DNA of 64,000 bases from Pseudomonadota bacterium (GTDB lineage: Bacteria; Pseudomonadota; Alphaproteobacteria; Micavibrionales; UBA1664): positions 33,769 through 97,768 of the forward strand of contig RFNZ01000008.1 of the NCBI GenBank assembly GCA_009926935.1. Reading direction: 5' to 3'. The translations under genes and the position numbers were made by a program. A model generated the notes under the pieces. The model saw only the letters and a program-made list of their open reading frames with translations, was not told where the DNA came from and did no database searches. Shown one piece after another: positions 19,991 through 30,713 of this stretch. Position 1 is the first letter of the stretch. Each line of letters starts with the position of its first letter.

Positions 19991-21922
19991 TTACTGTTTT
20001 CGGTTTTTGACGAGCGTGTCTACGATAGCGGGATCAGCAAGCGTGCTGGTGTCCCCGAGACTATCAACCTCATTCGCGGCTACCTTGCGCAGAATGCGGC
20101 GCATGATTTTGCCTGACCGCGTTTTGGGCAGGCCCGTTGTCCATTGCACGTGATCGATGGATGCTATGGGGCCTATGATGGAACGTACGGTTTTATTGAT
20201 CTCGGTCACGGTCGCATCATTAGCTTCCGTACCCTCTTTCAAAATCACATAGGCGTAAATGCCCTGCCCCTTCAGGTCATGCGGGAAGCCTACAACCGCG
20301 CTCTCGGCCACGGCTGCATGACGATTGATGGCGCTCTCGATTTCGGCAGTACCGAGACGATGACCTGAAACATTGATCACATCATCCACGCGACCTGTTA
20401 TCCAGTAATCGCCATCGGCATCGCGCCGCGCGCCATCGCCCGTAAAGTACATGCCCTTAAACGTGCTGAAATATGTTTTTTCAAAACGTGCGTGATCACC
20501 AAAAACCGTGCGCATTTGCCCCGGCCAGCTATCCAGTATCACGAGATTACCCTCGCAAGCGCCTTCCAGAATTTTGCCCTCGTTATCGACGATTGCAGGC
20601 TTTACGCCAAAGAAAGGTTTTGTGGCGGAGCCCGGTTTTAGGGCTGTTGCACCGGGAAGCGGGGTTAGAATGTGACCGCCCGTCTCGGTCTGCCAGTAGG
20701 TATCTATGACGGCGCAGCGCGCATCACCCACCACATTATAATACCAGAGCCATGCCTCGGAATTGATGGGCTCGCCCACCGACCCCAGCACGCGCAGCGA
20801 TTTACGGGACGCCCTTTTGACGAAGGCATCACCCTCCTTGAGAAGAGCCCTGATGGCTGTCGGTGCCGTGTAGAAAACATTCACCTGATGTTTATCGACG
20901 ACATCCCAGAATCGGCCCCAGTCCGGATATTGCGGCACGCCTTCAAACATCAAGGTTGTCGTGGCATTGGCAAGCGGGCCATACACGATGTAGCTGTGGC
21001 CCGTTACCCAGCCGACATCGGCGGTGCACCAATACACATCACCGTCCCTTACATCAAAGACGTATTCGTGCGTGATCGATGCATAGACGAGATAGCCGCC
21101 CGTTGTGTGCAGGACACCTTTCGGTTTGCCGGTTGAGCCTGATGTATAGAGGATAAACAGAGGATCCTCGGCCCCCATTGGCTCGCACGGGCAGTCGGCT
21201 GACTGTTTTGATACATGGTCATGCCACCAGATATCCCGACCATCCTGCATGGAGACAGGATTACCTGTACGACGCAGAACAATAACCGTATCCAGCGCCA
21301 ATGTTGCGAGGGCCCCGTCGACGTTTTTCTTGAGAGGAATGGTTTTGCCGCCGCGCACGCCCTCATCGGCGGTGATGAGGCATTTTGATTTTCCGTCCTC
21401 GATACGATCGCGCAGGGATTCCGATGAAAATCCACCAAACACCACCGAGTGAATGGCGCCGATGCGCGCGCATGCAAGCATGGCAAAAGCAGCCTCCGGC
21501 ACCATGGGCATGTAAATGGTTACGACATCGCCCTTTTTGACGCCGCGCGACTTCAGGAGATTTGCAAGCCTTGATACTTCATCTTTGAGTTCGGCAAAGG
21601 AAATTTTGCGAGAATCTTTTGGGTCATCCCCCTCCCAGATGATGGCGGTCTGGTTTGCGCGGGCGGGCAGATGACGATCGATACAGTTATGCGCGACATT
21701 AAGAATGCCGTCCTCGTACCACTTGATTGAAATATCAGGCGCAAAGCGTGTGTTTTTGACCTTGGTATATGGCTTCATCCAATCAAGGCGTTTGCCCATC
21801 TCGGCCCAGAATTTTGCGGGGTCATCGATGGATGCCGCGTAAAGAGACGCGTATTTTGTCGCATCGATTTTTGCGGCAGACGCGCGGGATAACGGCACTT
21901 GAAAAACGCTGATGTCTGTCAT
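19991..21922 (-). CDS. acsA: Acetyl-CoA synthetase
   Basis: The 643-residue ANL-superfamily enzyme activates acetate to acetyl-CoA through acetyl-AMP. It shows [18 protein letters not shown], the P-loop [14 protein letters not shown], the adenylate-binding [10 protein letters not shown], the hinge-region [20 protein letters not shown] with [18 protein letters not shown], and the C-terminal [11 protein letters not shown], whose Lys is the usual site of regulatory acetylation. Length is normal. A downstream EVE-domain gene lies upstream in transcription terms with a 50-bp gap. Confidence 0.97.
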   Translation of the reverse strand: MTDISVFQVPLSRASAAKIDATKYASLYAASIDDPAKFWAEMGKRLDWMKPYTKVKNTRFAPDISIKWYEDGILNVAHNCIDRHLPARANQTAIIWEGDDPKDSRKISFAELKDEVSRLANLLKSRGVKKGDVVTIYMPMVPEAAFAMLACARIGAIHSVVFGGFSSESLRDRIEDGKSKCLITADEGVRGGKTIPLKKNVDGALATLALDTVIVLRRTGNPVSMQDGRDIWWHDHVSKQSADCPCEPMGAEDPLFILYTSGSTGKPKGVLHTTGGYLVYASITHEYVFDVRDGDVYWCTADVGWVTGHSYIVYGPLANATTTLMFEGVPQYPDWGRFWDVVDKHQVNVFYTAPTAIRALLKEGDAFVKRASRKSLRVLGSVGEPINSEAWLWYYNVVGDARCAVIDTYWQTETGGHILTPLPGATALKPGSATKPFFGVKPAIVDNEGKILEGACEGNLVILDSWPGQMRTVFGDHARFEKTYFSTFKGMYFTGDGARRDADGDYWITGRVDDVINVSGHRLGTAEIESAINRHAAVAESAVVGFPHDLKGQGIYAYVILKEGTEANDATVTEINKTVRSIIGPIASIDHVQWTTGLPKTRSGKIMRRILRKVAANEVDSLGDTSTLADPAIVDTLVKNRKQ

Positions 21923-21972
21923 GCCTTTTCTCTTACCATTTTAGCCGTGTTCCGTTAAGACACAGCGCAGCA

Positions 21973-22380
21973 TCATAAGCCGCCCAACTTGCAGATATGC
22001 TTCCACTCGGCCTCCGATACGGGCTGAACGGAGAGCCTTGATAGCTTTATGAGAGCCATATCCTTTAGTTTTGCATCGGCCTTGACCTGCGCCAGCGTGA
22101 CCGGTTTTGGCATCGGCTTTTCGGCCTTTACGTCAACACAGACGAATTTCCCCGTTTCGTCGCTCGGGTCCGTATACGCCTTTTTGACGATGCTCACGAT
22201 GCCGACAATTTCACGGCCATCGTTTGAATGATAGAAAAACGCTTTGTCGCCCACGGCCATGGTGCGCAGGTTTTTGGCCGCCTGATGGTTGCGAACGCCC
22301 GTCCAGGGCTCGATACCTTTTTTAACCTGCTGCGCCCAGGACCAGACATCGGGTTCAGATTTCATAAGCCAGAAAGCCAT
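21973..22380 (-). CDS. EVE domain protein
   Basis: The 135-residue protein is a single EVE domain (PUA-like superfamily) of the THYN1 type: WLMKSEPDVWSWAQQ at the N-terminus, GVRNHQAAKNLRTMAVGD, and FFYHSNDGREIVGIVSIVKKA. EVE domains bind modified bases in DNA or RNA; the bacterial role is not established. AAGGTG precedes the ATG. It lies 50 bp upstream of acsA on the same strand and diverges from the M48 protease gene. Confidence 0.9.
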   Translation of the reverse strand: MAFWLMKSEPDVWSWAQQVKKGIEPWTGVRNHQAAKNLRTMAVGDKAFFYHSNDGREIVGIVSIVKKAYTDPSDETGKFVCVDVKAEKPMPKPVTLAQVKADAKLKDMALIKLSRLSVQPVSEAEWKHICKLGGL

Positions 22381-22424
22381 TTGAGCACCTTTTTTTTGAC
22401 ACGCAGCTGAGCCATATTGTTCTT

Positions 22425-23783
22425 ATGCGCGTCGTTCTGACAATCCTGTTTTTTATCCTTTGTTTTCTGCCGGCACCAATCTCGGCCCAGCAGGGCATGA
22501 GCATCATCAGGGATACCGAGATCGAGCAGGCCCTGCGCGAATGGTCGACGCCGATATGGCGGGCCGCAAACCTTAACCCCGATACCGTCAAAATCGTGCT
22601 TGTGCAGTCGCCCGACCTTAACGCCTTTGTGGCTGGCGGGCAGAATATCTTCATTTATACGGGCCTCATTACCGCCGCGAAATCGCCCGGCGAGCTTTTG
22701 GGTGTCATTGCGCATGAAACGGGGCATATATCCGGCGGGCACCTGATACGCGGGAAGCGGGCCATGGAGCGCGCCTCCTACGAAGCCGTGCTTGCGGCGA
22801 TACTGGGTGTTGGCGCGGCCGCTGCCGGCAGTGCGGAGGCATCGCGTGCGATTATACTTGGCGGGCAGGGGCTTGCCGTATCCGGTTTTCTTGCGCATAG
22901 CCGCGTGCAGGAATCCAGCGCGGATCAGGCCGCCCTCGGCTACATGGAGGAGGCGGGCCTCAACCCATCCGGGCTTGCCAGTTTTCTCATGACCCTCAAA
23001 CAGCAGGAACTTTTACCCAGCTCGCAGCAGAGTGCCTATCTGCGCACCCACCCTTTGACGAGCGAGCGTATCGCCGCGATGCAGGACGGGGCTGCTAAAT
23101 CGAAATTCATCGACAGCCCCTACCCTGCCGCCATGAAAGACCGCTTCGCACGGATCAAGGCCAAGCTTGATGGTTTCATCAACACGCAGCGCGTTGCGTG
23201 GATTTACACAGAAAAAGATACATCCATACCCGCGCTTTACGCGAAAGCGATCGCGGCCTATCGCCGCAGCGAAAAGGACAAGGCGCTGGCGCTGGCTGAT
23301 CAGTTGATTTCCAAAGAGGGACAAAACCCGTGGTTCCATGAAATCAAAGGACAGATGCTGCGGGATTTCGGGCAGCTGGACCGGGCGGCTGTATCGTATC
23401 GCAAGGCGATTGCCCTTGCGCCAGACGCCGCGCTGATCAGGATTGATCTTGCGCAGGTGCTGATTGAAATGCCGGGCGGCGATACAGGTGCCCGCTATGC
23501 CGAGGCCGAAAAAAACCTGGATGCCGCCCTGCAAAAAGAGCCGCGATCGAGCCAGATCCATCGCCTTTATGCCACGATTGCCGGGCGACGCGGTGATGAG
23601 CCTGCTGCCCGCTATCATCTGGCTGAAGAAGCCGCCCTGCGCGGCAATTTTGCCGAAGCCGGGAAACTGCTTGAAGCGGCGATGCCCGGCCTTGAGGCCG
23701 GCAGCCGCATCTTCAGGCGCGCCAATGACCTCAAGGTGTTTCTTGATTCCCAGCCGAAAAAGGATGACAGAAACGAACGTTGA
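22425..23783 (+). CDS. M48 family metalloprotease with TPR repeats (BepA-like)
   Basis: The 452-residue protein has a signal peptide (residues 1-22, ending PISAQ), so it is periplasmic or outer-membrane associated. The M48 domain has the zinc motif HETGH at about residue 96 and the third ligand in ESSADQAALGYM about 70 residues later. The second half (about residues 250-440) is helical with TPR-like repeats (PALYAKAIAAYRRSEKDKALALADQL, split across two helices). This is the BepA/YfgC layout, which in E. coli helps assemble or degrade LptD and BAM substrates. Cotranscribed with the DsbA-like gene 38 bp downstream, which suggests a shared role in envelope protein folding. Confidence 0.9.
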   Translation: MRVVLTILFFILCFLPAPISAQQGMSIIRDTEIEQALREWSTPIWRAANLNPDTVKIVLVQSPDLNAFVAGGQNIFIYTGLITAAKSPGELLGVIAHETGHISGGHLIRGKRAMERASYEAVLAAILGVGAAAAGSAEASRAIILGGQGLAVSGFLAHSRVQESSADQAALGYMEEAGLNPSGLASFLMTLKQQELLPSSQQSAYLRTHPLTSERIAAMQDGAAKSKFIDSPYPAAMKDRFARIKAKLDGFINTQRVAWIYTEKDTSIPALYAKAIAAYRRSEKDKALALADQLISKEGQNPWFHEIKGQMLRDFGQLDRAAVSYRKAIALAPDAALIRIDLAQVLIEMPGGDTGARYAEAEKNLDAALQKEPRSSQIHRLYATIAGRRGDEPAARYHLAEEAALRGNFAEAGKLLEAAMPGLEAGSRIFRRANDLKVFLDSQPKKDDRNER

Positions 23784-23820
23784 GATACAATTCCAACAAC
23801 CTTAAAGGAGACACACCCTC

Positions 23821-24540
23821 ATGCGCCGCTTTCTTCTTTCTCTGCTTTTGCTGACAGGCCTTGCCGCGCCAGCGCTTGCAGCAGATTTTACCCGTGAACA
23901 GATTGACCAGTTCGTCAAGGAATTCATTGAAAAAAACCCGCAGGTCGTCATCGATTCCGTCAATAATTACGGGAAAAGCCAGCAGGAAGCCGAAGACAAA
24001 AAAGCTGGTGAGGCCATCAAGCAGAATATGGACTGGCTGGTTAAAAACAAAAACCATGCCGAGGCCGGCAACCCCAATGGCGATGTTACGATCGTCGAAT
24101 TTTTCGATTACAACTGCGGGTATTGCAAGCAGGCACTTTCGGACCTCATGACCCTCCTTGAGCAGGACAAGAACATCCGTCTCGTGTTTGTCGAGATTCC
24201 GATTTTAGGTGCGAGCTCGATGGAAGCGGCCAAATGGGCCCTTGCCGCAAACAAGCAAAAACTTTACCTCGAGTACCATATTGCCCTTATGCGTCACCGT
24301 GGTACTTTTGACGAAACTATTTTGGCCGATACTGCCAAAAAAATCGGGCTCAATGTAGAGCAGCTCAAGAGGGACAAAAACGACCCTTCGATTGCACAGA
24401 CCATGGAAGAAAACCTCAAGATGGCCTCGACACTGGGTGTTTCCGGTACGCCCGGTTTTGTGATTGGCGAGCAGCTGATCCGCGGCTATGTCGGGCTTGA
24501 CGGCATCCGCGAGGCTGTTGCCGAAGCCAGAAAAAAATAG
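23821..24540 (+). CDS. DsbA-family thiol-disulfide oxidoreductase
   Basis: The 239-residue protein has a signal peptide (residues 1-20, cleavage after ALA) and a helical N-terminal part (FVKEFIEKNPQVVIDSVN) typical of the ScsC/Com1 branch, followed by a thioredoxin fold with an inserted helical domain. The active site is CGYC in FFDYNCGYCKQ and the cis-proline loop is GVSGTPGFVIG. It likely oxidises or isomerises disulfides in the periplasm. AAGGAG precedes the ATG. The strong terminator downstream closes the operon. Confidence 0.92.
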   Translation: MRRFLLSLLLLTGLAAPALAADFTREQIDQFVKEFIEKNPQVVIDSVNNYGKSQQEAEDKKAGEAIKQNMDWLVKNKNHAEAGNPNGDVTIVEFFDYNCGYCKQALSDLMTLLEQDKNIRLVFVEIPILGASSMEAAKWALAANKQKLYLEYHIALMRHRGTFDETILADTAKKIGLNVEQLKRDKNDPSIAQTMEENLKMASTLGVSGTPGFVIGEQLIRGYVGLDGIREAVAEARKK

Positions 24541-24556
24541 AACGGTATTCGCGAAT

Positions 24557-24590
24557 TAAAAAAGCCGGCCATAAAGGCCGGCTTTTTTGT
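24557..24590. terminator. Bidirectional intrinsic terminator
   Basis: AGCCGGCC (24563-24570) pairs with GGCCGGCT (24576-24583) around ATAAA, with T-runs on the plus strand after and A-runs before, so it ends the DsbA gene and, on the minus strand, the lipoprotein gene. Confidence 0.92.
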
Positions 24591-24607
24591 TTATGCCTTA
24601 CCCGTTA

Positions 24608-26890
24608 CTACGGGCCGGAGACGATCGGGTTCGGGATCGAGCCGAGGCTGCCATAGACACCGCCGTTTACGACATAGCGGACGTTCTCTCTTGACCATGT
24701 ACCGTTTGATGAGTTCTCGCCATACCACTCGCGGGTCACGACTTCCTCAACCGAGGTACTTGACCAGTAGGCGTTCAGGCGGCAGCCACCTTTACCACCA
24801 CAGCTCCAGTAACGGACCAGAACCGGCCAGCTACCCCATGTGCGGCGCTCGATACGACCGCAGTGCAGGCCGCGACCTGGCAAGTAGACACGATCGCTAT
24901 AGCTCATGCGAGGACCAGAGATGATGGACGGAACAAGGTCATACATCTGTGGTTCCGTATCCAGCATGATGGTCTGAACCGACGTGCCGGCACCGTTGTA
25001 GCTGCTGGCATCACCATAGCGCCAGGACATGATGTAGGCACCGAGGCCAGGGCCCGCTGTCTCTGTCCATCTGTCACAGCCTTTGATGTTGCACCTGGCC
25101 ATATTGACGTATGCGTACCCAACAGGAGTCGCTGACGAATGCTGACTGTGATACGCCCGGCCAGCATTACCACCATAAGAGCCGCCTGGCAGAAGCGTTG
25201 TCTGGAACTGCTCGTTTGGCGAGAGTTCGTACGGGGCCCATGTGCTTTCCAGCATCGGGTTGTAACTGAGCGGGCAGCTCAACTGGATTTCCTTATAGCG
25301 GATACGGCACTGGTTTGTACCATTTGGTACCGTAAAGACACCGTAGACGAAGTTAGGCGTGAAGTTTGTAAAACGATCCAGCCAGTTTGTCGCGTTTCTG
25401 GTACCGACTGCGCGTGATGTATCCGTGTCCGCATGGAGCGTACGTTTTTCGCGGAAGTAGTTCCAGTTGAGCGAGTAAAGACCACCGCCCTCGGCATAGG
25501 TACAGCCAATGAAGCAGAAACCGAGCCATTCGTTATACCAAGCTTCGTCATCGAACCAGTAATCAAGGTTACCGAAAGTCCATTTGTTGCCTGCGGCGTT
25601 GAAGTCCGTCGAGCGTGGAGGTGCGCCGGGGATCTGGCCACACTGCGCCACGAACGTATCGTTTGAGGTACAAGCAATGTTTGGACGACCGATCCATTTG
25701 AGACGCTCTGCCGTTTGAGAGGCATTCGAGCTCAGGTTACGGTTATCAACCGTACGATCAACATAGGCCGTACCTGCAAGAGATGACGTCAGAGAACCAC
25801 CGTTTACGCCCAGGAAGGTTTTATTGCCGAAGGTGGTAGTTTTTTCGATACAGACGTCGCGCGTATCATCGGCGTTGCCCGTATCGTTGTCACGTACCTG
25901 ACTTGTGGCCGCAGACGCGGTTGCCTTGGTACAGGTATCGATGTTTTTATCTTTTTTATCGCGGGTTTCAACGCCACTCTGATTTTTCTTCATGACGTCG
26001 GAGTTAATGCTTGTGGTTGCACAATCCATCTGCAACTGCTGCTCAAGAACCGCTTTGAGACCGTTTGCCGTTATATCCGCAAAGTTGTTAAGAGCAACAG
26101 AGCCGCCATTGGCGGTTGTCGAGCTGTTGGCTGTTACGATGGCGTCGGATACGCATGTGCCCATGCTCTCGGCGCTCCAGCCCGTGTTTGGGTCAGCCGG
26201 TACAATAGCGCCTTCTGCCGTATATCTAACGACGCGGCTTTCGACCATTGTGCCGCGCATCTGCATGCCACGCGTATCCCGACCACAGGCCACTGTGCGG
26301 TACTCGGTACGAGCCATCTCCTCAACCGGGGCTGCCGGACGATCGATCTGGAATACAAGTACGGGCGCACCCAAAGGAATACTGAGGCTTGAGCAGCTTG
26401 AAGGAATGTTTCTGGTTGTGCCGTTGGCTACCTGAAGGGTTGGTGAACCGTCATAGGTTGCGACCTGATCGCCTGCAACGCGGTTGCGAAGGGCACCCAT
26501 CATGATACCCGTATTGGTACCAATGCCGCGCATCGAGAATTTGTTTGAGGAATCACGACCATCAAGCCATGTCAGTTGCACGACTTCCGTGCCACTGCCT
26601 GTCGGACATACGCTGGAACGGATTGTGCCGCCGACCACGTTCGGGTCGATCCCGAGGTTGGCGAGGGTGATGTTTGAAGACGTTGTCTGCGCAAACCAGC
26701 TTGGGTCGCCTACGACCCAGTTTTGTACCTTAAGCGCGACGTTGCCGAGCGCCGAGGCGTAATATGCCCCGTTGAGCTGCCCTGCATCCGAGACTTTGCC
26801 GGGGTCTTTTTCATCGGGGATACATGCTGCCAGCGCGCCTGTACACAGCAGCGCACCGAGCACCAGATAGCGACGAAGTTGAGTAAACAT
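24608..26890 (-). CDS. Large cysteine-rich lipoprotein of unknown function
   Basis: The 760-residue protein starts with a lipoprotein signal peptide; the lipobox is LAAC with the lipidated Cys at about residue 23, followed by IPDEKD, so it is probably sorted to the outer membrane. The mature part has about 18 further cysteines, an even number fit for disulfides, and is rich in Asn, Thr, Ser, Gly and Trp. One Ser/Thr/Asp-rich stretch (about residues 290-350) looks disordered. Motifs include WFDDEAWYNEWLGFCFIGC and LHCGRIERRTWGSWPV. I recognise no domain. GGGGG precedes the ATG. It is monocistronic: terminator downstream, histidine kinase ending 124 bp upstream. The many disulfides agree with the number of Dsb-type genes in the window, but a link is only inferred. 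Confidence 0.85.
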   Translation of the reverse strand: MFTQLRRYLVLGALLCTGALAACIPDEKDPGKVSDAGQLNGAYYASALGNVALKVQNWVVGDPSWFAQTTSSNITLANLGIDPNVVGGTIRSSVCPTGSGTEVVQLTWLDGRDSSNKFSMRGIGTNTGIMMGALRNRVAGDQVATYDGSPTLQVANGTTRNIPSSCSSLSIPLGAPVLVFQIDRPAAPVEEMARTEYRTVACGRDTRGMQMRGTMVESRVVRYTAEGAIVPADPNTGWSAESMGTCVSDAIVTANSSTTANGGSVALNNFADITANGLKAVLEQQLQMDCATTSINSDVMKKNQSGVETRDKKDKNIDTCTKATASAATSQVRDNDTGNADDTRDVCIEKTTTFGNKTFLGVNGGSLTSSLAGTAYVDRTVDNRNLSSNASQTAERLKWIGRPNIACTSNDTFVAQCGQIPGAPPRSTDFNAAGNKWTFGNLDYWFDDEAWYNEWLGFCFIGCTYAEGGGLYSLNWNYFREKRTLHADTDTSRAVGTRNATNWLDRFTNFTPNFVYGVFTVPNGTNQCRIRYKEIQLSCPLSYNPMLESTWAPYELSPNEQFQTTLLPGGSYGGNAGRAYHSQHSSATPVGYAYVNMARCNIKGCDRWTETAGPGLGAYIMSWRYGDASSYNGAGTSVQTIMLDTEPQMYDLVPSIISGPRMSYSDRVYLPGRGLHCGRIERRTWGSWPVLVRYWSCGGKGGCRLNAYWSSTSVEEVVTREWYGENSSNGTWSRENVRYVVNGGVYGSLGSIPNPIVSGP

Positions 26891-27014
26891 GGCAGACCCC
26901 CAAGATAAAAAAAACAGTTCTACAGGATCAATTTTGGACGAAAGTTATTAAAATTTGGTTCAAATCTGGATTGAAACCAAAATTTTTAAAGAAAAATCAA
27001 TCGGGAAATGGCTT

Positions 27015-28655
27015 TCAGGCCTTGGGGAGCCTGATGGTAACTACGGTGCCAACCCCCAGACGGGAGTCTATGGACAGGGTGCCGCCGTGGAGCTCGGTCA
27101 GGTCTTTGGTGATGGCAAGGCCAAGCCCCGAGCCCTCATGCGACCGGTTGAAAGCCCCTGAGACTTGTTCAAACGGCTTTGTGACATCGGCTATCTTATG
27201 GGAGGGGATGCCGATACCGGTATCGGCTACCTTGATCAGGATATGGCGTTCTTCCTCGATCAGGACGGCTTCGACGATGCCGCCGCTTCCCGTAAACTTA
27301 ACGGCGTTTGAGAGAAGATTGAGAAGGATTTGCTTGAGAGCCCTGCGGTCGGCTTTTAGGACCACATCGGCCTCCGGCAGGCGGCAGGTAAGCGTGAGCC
27401 CACCTTCCTGTGCGCGCGCCTCCATCATCTGGGCTGTTGTTCTGATGACCTGCGAAACATTGACATCCTGCAGGCTGAGCTCGTACTTGCCTGCCTCGAT
27501 TTTCGACATATCAAGGATATCTGTAATCAGATCAAGGAGATGGGTACCGCTTTCCTTGATGGCCTTGACGTAGTCGAGATAGCGTTCATCACCCAAAGGC
27601 CCCAGAATCTGTTTATCCATGAGGTCCGAAAAGCCGATGATGGCGTTGAGCGGCGTGCGCAGCTCGTGAGACATGTTGGCCAGAAAGCGGGATTTTGATG
27701 CGTAGGCCGCCTCAGCCTGTTCTTTGGCTTCGCGCAGTGCTTTTTCGTGCTCTTTTTGGGAGGTGATGTCCTGCATGATGCCGTACAGGGCTATAACCTC
27801 GCCCTCAGAATCCATTTCGCAGCGGCCCTCGCACCTTATAATGCGTGTCTGGCCATCTGCCCTTAATACCCGGAAATCCATGTCGTAGTCGTTTTGCTGA
27901 ATGATCGCCCGCTGGAACGCCTGATAGAGGCGAGAGAGATCGCGGCGGTGAATATGTGCGCTGATCGATTCAAGAGATGGTTTGAACTCGGCATGGCTTA
28001 CGCCAAAAATATTATAGAGTTCGGATGACCACTCGATATCGGAAGTCCCTATATCCCAGCGCCAGTGACCCATGCGGGCCAGTGCCTGCGCCTCGGAGAG
28101 CTGCTGTTCGCGGCGCATCAGTGCCGCCTCATGGCGGATCGTGTCCGTTGTGTCCTGCCCGAGGCAGTAAAGGACGCCTGCCTGATAGCTGACTTCCCAA
28201 CTGCTCCAGCGGGCGTCGCCATCGCTTGAGATCATGCGGCAATCAAAGCCAGCTGTCGGGGTTTCTGGGTTTGAGCATGCCTCTTTCAAGGATGTGCGGA
28301 CGGAGGGTTTGTCGGCCTCATCGACAAAATCGAGAAACATTTTGCCGATCATGTCCTGACGGGTGTAGCCCAGCATATCGCAGAATGGCGGATTAAAGCG
28401 GATGATGCCGCCATCGGGGTGCATGGTGCACATGGCATCAGACGACATTTCCATGAAGGCGCGTATATCCTCGGGGCGGAGGGATGTTGATTTGCCCTCC
28501 CCCGCGCCCGTGTTGGCGGCGGTATCGATCATGTGCCGGACGCGATCGCCCAGATGCTCTTGCGCCTGTGCGGTATCACCTGCCGTGGCCTTGCGGGTCT
28601 GGCTGGTGTGGGACCGTTTTTTGGGGCGTGGTTTTGCTGGCACTACTGGTTTCAT
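27015..28655 (-). CDS. Cytoplasmic PAS-domain sensor histidine kinase
   Basis: The 546-residue kinase has no membrane span. After a basic, disordered N-terminus come PAS domain 1 (about residues 62-180; GGIIRFNPPFCDMLGYTRQDM), PAS domain 2 with its PAC end (about residues 195-315; LARMGHWRWDIG and YGIMQDITSQKEHE), a short coiled coil, the HisKA domain with the phospho-acceptor His in ANMSHELRTPLNAIIGFS (about residue 330), and a HATPase domain with the N box LLNLLSNAVKF, the G1 box VADTGIGI and the G2 box GSGLGLAI. No receiver domain and no adjacent response regulator are seen, so it is an orphan whose partner lies elsewhere. It follows accC by 51 bp on the same strand. Confidence 0.92.
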   Translation of the reverse strand: MKPVVPAKPRPKKRSHTSQTRKATAGDTAQAQEHLGDRVRHMIDTAANTGAGEGKSTSLRPEDIRAFMEMSSDAMCTMHPDGGIIRFNPPFCDMLGYTRQDMIGKMFLDFVDEADKPSVRTSLKEACSNPETPTAGFDCRMISSDGDARWSSWEVSYQAGVLYCLGQDTTDTIRHEAALMRREQQLSEAQALARMGHWRWDIGTSDIEWSSELYNIFGVSHAEFKPSLESISAHIHRRDLSRLYQAFQRAIIQQNDYDMDFRVLRADGQTRIIRCEGRCEMDSEGEVIALYGIMQDITSQKEHEKALREAKEQAEAAYASKSRFLANMSHELRTPLNAIIGFSDLMDKQILGPLGDERYLDYVKAIKESGTHLLDLITDILDMSKIEAGKYELSLQDVNVSQVIRTTAQMMEARAQEGGLTLTCRLPEADVVLKADRRALKQILLNLLSNAVKFTGSGGIVEAVLIEEERHILIKVADTGIGIPSHKIADVTKPFEQVSGAFNRSHEGSGLGLAITKDLTELHGGTLSIDSRLGVGTVVTIRLPKA

Positions 28656-28706
28656 GGGGCCAGATAATACCGCAAATCAGTGCTGATTACCAAAAATTTC
28701 GCCTGT

Positions 28707-30122
28707 TCAGGCAGCTTCCGGTTTTTCCTGCCCGGATTCAGGAAGATCTGCGGCCTTGACCGCGTCTTCCTCTGCCTTCATAGCGGCCAGCTGTTTTTCG
28801 AGCCAGTGGATCGTGTAGTTGCCGCTGATAAAATCAGGCTGCTCGATGATCCATGCGTGAAGCGGCAATGTGGTTTTGACGCCGTCGATCACTGTTTCGT
28901 GGATCGCGCGCTTGAGGCGGCGCAGTGCCTCCTCCCGGGTGCGGCCATGCACGATGAGTTTACCCACCATAGAATCGTAATAAGGCGGGATGCGGTAGCC
29001 TGCGTAAATCGCGGAATCAAAACGGACACCGAGACCGCCGGCTGCGTGGAACTGCGTGATCTCGCCGGGGCTTGGTACGAAGGTGCGCGGGTCTTCGGCA
29101 TTGATACGGATTTCGATAGCGTGGCCGCGCAGGCGCAGATTGTCTTTTTGAACGAGAAGTTCCTCGCCTGCGGCAATACGGATTTGCTCGGTCACGAGGT
29201 CGATACCGGTGATCATTTCAGTGACCGGGTGTTCGACCTGAATACGCGTATTCATCTCGATAAAGAAAAACTCGCCGTCCTGAAAGAGGAATTCAAATGT
29301 ACCTGCGCCTCGATAGCCCAAGTCACGGACGACACCTGCTGCCAGACCGCCGATATACTCGCGCTGCTCTGGTGTGAGGACGGGTGAAGGCCCCTCCTCA
29401 ACCACTTTCTGGTGGCGGCGCTGGATCGAGCAATCACGCTCGCCCAAATGGATACCGCCTCCACGGCCATCGCCGAAAATCTGGACTTCGATATGGCGAG
29501 GACGATCGAGATATTTTTCGAGATACATGGAATCATCGCCGAAGTTGGCCTTGGCTTCGCGGCGGGCGGTGTTCCACGCCTCTTCAAACTCGGATTCCTG
29601 ACGGATGACCTTCATGCCCTTGCCGCCGCCGCCAGACACGGCCTTGGTGAGAACAGGATAACCAATTTCTTTTGCGACCTTTATACCGTGCTCGAGCGAG
29701 TCGATCACGCCATCGGACCCAGGCACAACGGGCAGGCCCAGTTTTTTGACCGTATCTTTTGCAACGGCTTTATCACCCATGATCTCGATATGCTCGGGCT
29801 TTGGGCCGATGAAGGTAAAGCCGTGTTCTTCGACCATTCTTGCGAACTCGGCATTTTCGGACAAAAAGCCGTAGCCCGGGTGAATGGCATCGGCGCCCGT
29901 AACAGCGGCCGCCGTCAGGATAGAGGGAATGTTAAGATAGGATTCCTTGGCTGGAGGCGGGCCAATGCACACGCTTTCGTCAGCGAGGCGCACCGCCATT
30001 GCGTTGGCGTCAGCCGTTGAGTGGACGGCTACGGTCTGGATGCCGAGCTCTTTACACGCTCTGTGGATGCGCAGCGCGATTTCGCCACGGTTTGCAATCA
30101 GGACTTTTTTAAACATGGGCAT
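28707..30122 (-). CDS. accC: Acetyl-CoA carboxylase, biotin carboxylase subunit
   Basis: AccC carboxylates biotin on AccB using ATP and bicarbonate, the first step of fatty acid synthesis. The sequence has [20 protein letters not shown], the [14 protein letters not shown] segment, the ATP-grasp loop [13 protein letters not shown] and the catalytic [18 protein letters not shown]. The start at 30122 (MPMFKKV) is preferred because AAAGG lies seven bases before it; the family's more common start would be the Met two codons on. The C-terminal 20 residues are Lys/Glu/Ala-rich and extra to the usual end. It lies 43 bp after accB. Confidence 0.96.
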   Translation of the reverse strand: MPMFKKVLIANRGEIALRIHRACKELGIQTVAVHSTADANAMAVRLADESVCIGPPPAKESYLNIPSILTAAAVTGADAIHPGYGFLSENAEFARMVEEHGFTFIGPKPEHIEIMGDKAVAKDTVKKLGLPVVPGSDGVIDSLEHGIKVAKEIGYPVLTKAVSGGGGKGMKVIRQESEFEEAWNTARREAKANFGDDSMYLEKYLDRPRHIEVQIFGDGRGGGIHLGERDCSIQRRHQKVVEEGPSPVLTPEQREYIGGLAAGVVRDLGYRGAGTFEFLFQDGEFFFIEMNTRIQVEHPVTEMITGIDLVTEQIRIAAGEELLVQKDNLRLRGHAIEIRINAEDPRTFVPSPGEITQFHAAGGLGVRFDSAIYAGYRIPPYYDSMVGKLIVHGRTREEALRRLKRAIHETVIDGVKTTLPLHAWIIEQPDFISGNYTIHWLEKQLAAMKAEEDAVKAADLPESGQEKPEAA

Positions 30123-30165
30123 GGGAGGACCTTTATATGCTTGGTTGCTTACCAACCCCGCGCGT

Positions 30166-30633
30166 TTACTCGATGACCATCAGCACGTCGCCGAACTCGA
30201 CCGGACGTGCATCCTCGATAAGGATCTGGGTGACCGTTCCGGCTTTCTCGGCCTTAATGGGGTTCATGACCTTCATGGCCTCGATGATGACCAGCGTATC
30301 GCCGGCCTTGACCTTTTGACCCACTGTTGCAAAAGCGGGCTTGCCGGGCTCGGGCGACAGATAGGCAGTGCCGACCATGGGCGAGATAATAGCGCCCGGA
30401 TGGTTGGCGGCCGGAACCGGATGGGCAATGTTGTGCGTTGCCTGCTGCGGGGCACCAGGATCACCGATCGGAAATACGGGCGCGGATGCCATAGACATGT
30501 GGGCCACGGTTGCAGCCGTACGGGCTACGCGGATTTTGCGGTCACCGTCCGCCACTTCAATTTCGGTCAGGGAAGTTTCATTGAGGAGTTCCGCCAGTTC
30601 GCGGATTGCATCCTTATCAATGTTCATAGCCAT
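30166..30633 (-). CDS. accB: Acetyl-CoA carboxylase, biotin carboxyl carrier protein
   Basis: The 155-residue BCCP has the N-terminal helix ([18 protein letters not shown]), a Pro/Ala-rich linker (about residues 45-80) and a biotinyl domain with [12 protein letters not shown], where the Lys at about residue 120 carries biotin. The thumb-like segment before it is present. AAAGG lies seven bases before the ATG at 30633. Confidence 0.96.
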   Translation of the reverse strand: MAMNIDKDAIRELAELLNETSLTEIEVADGDRKIRVARTAATVAHMSMASAPVFPIGDPGAPQQATHNIAHPVPAANHPGAIISPMVGTAYLSPEPGKPAFATVGQKVKAGDTLVIIEAMKVMNPIKAEKAGTVTQILIEDARPVEFGDVLMVIE

Positions 30634-30713
30634 GTTTTTACCTTTTTTATAAGTCGCACGGGTTTAGCAGATATGGGGGAAAGCGTCAAAATAGCGCCAT
30701 TTTTATATGAAAA

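Noticed and set aside
29412..30020. 202-residue plus-strand frame inside accC
   Set aside because: It is antisense to a well-conserved gene and has no ribosome site or known domain.
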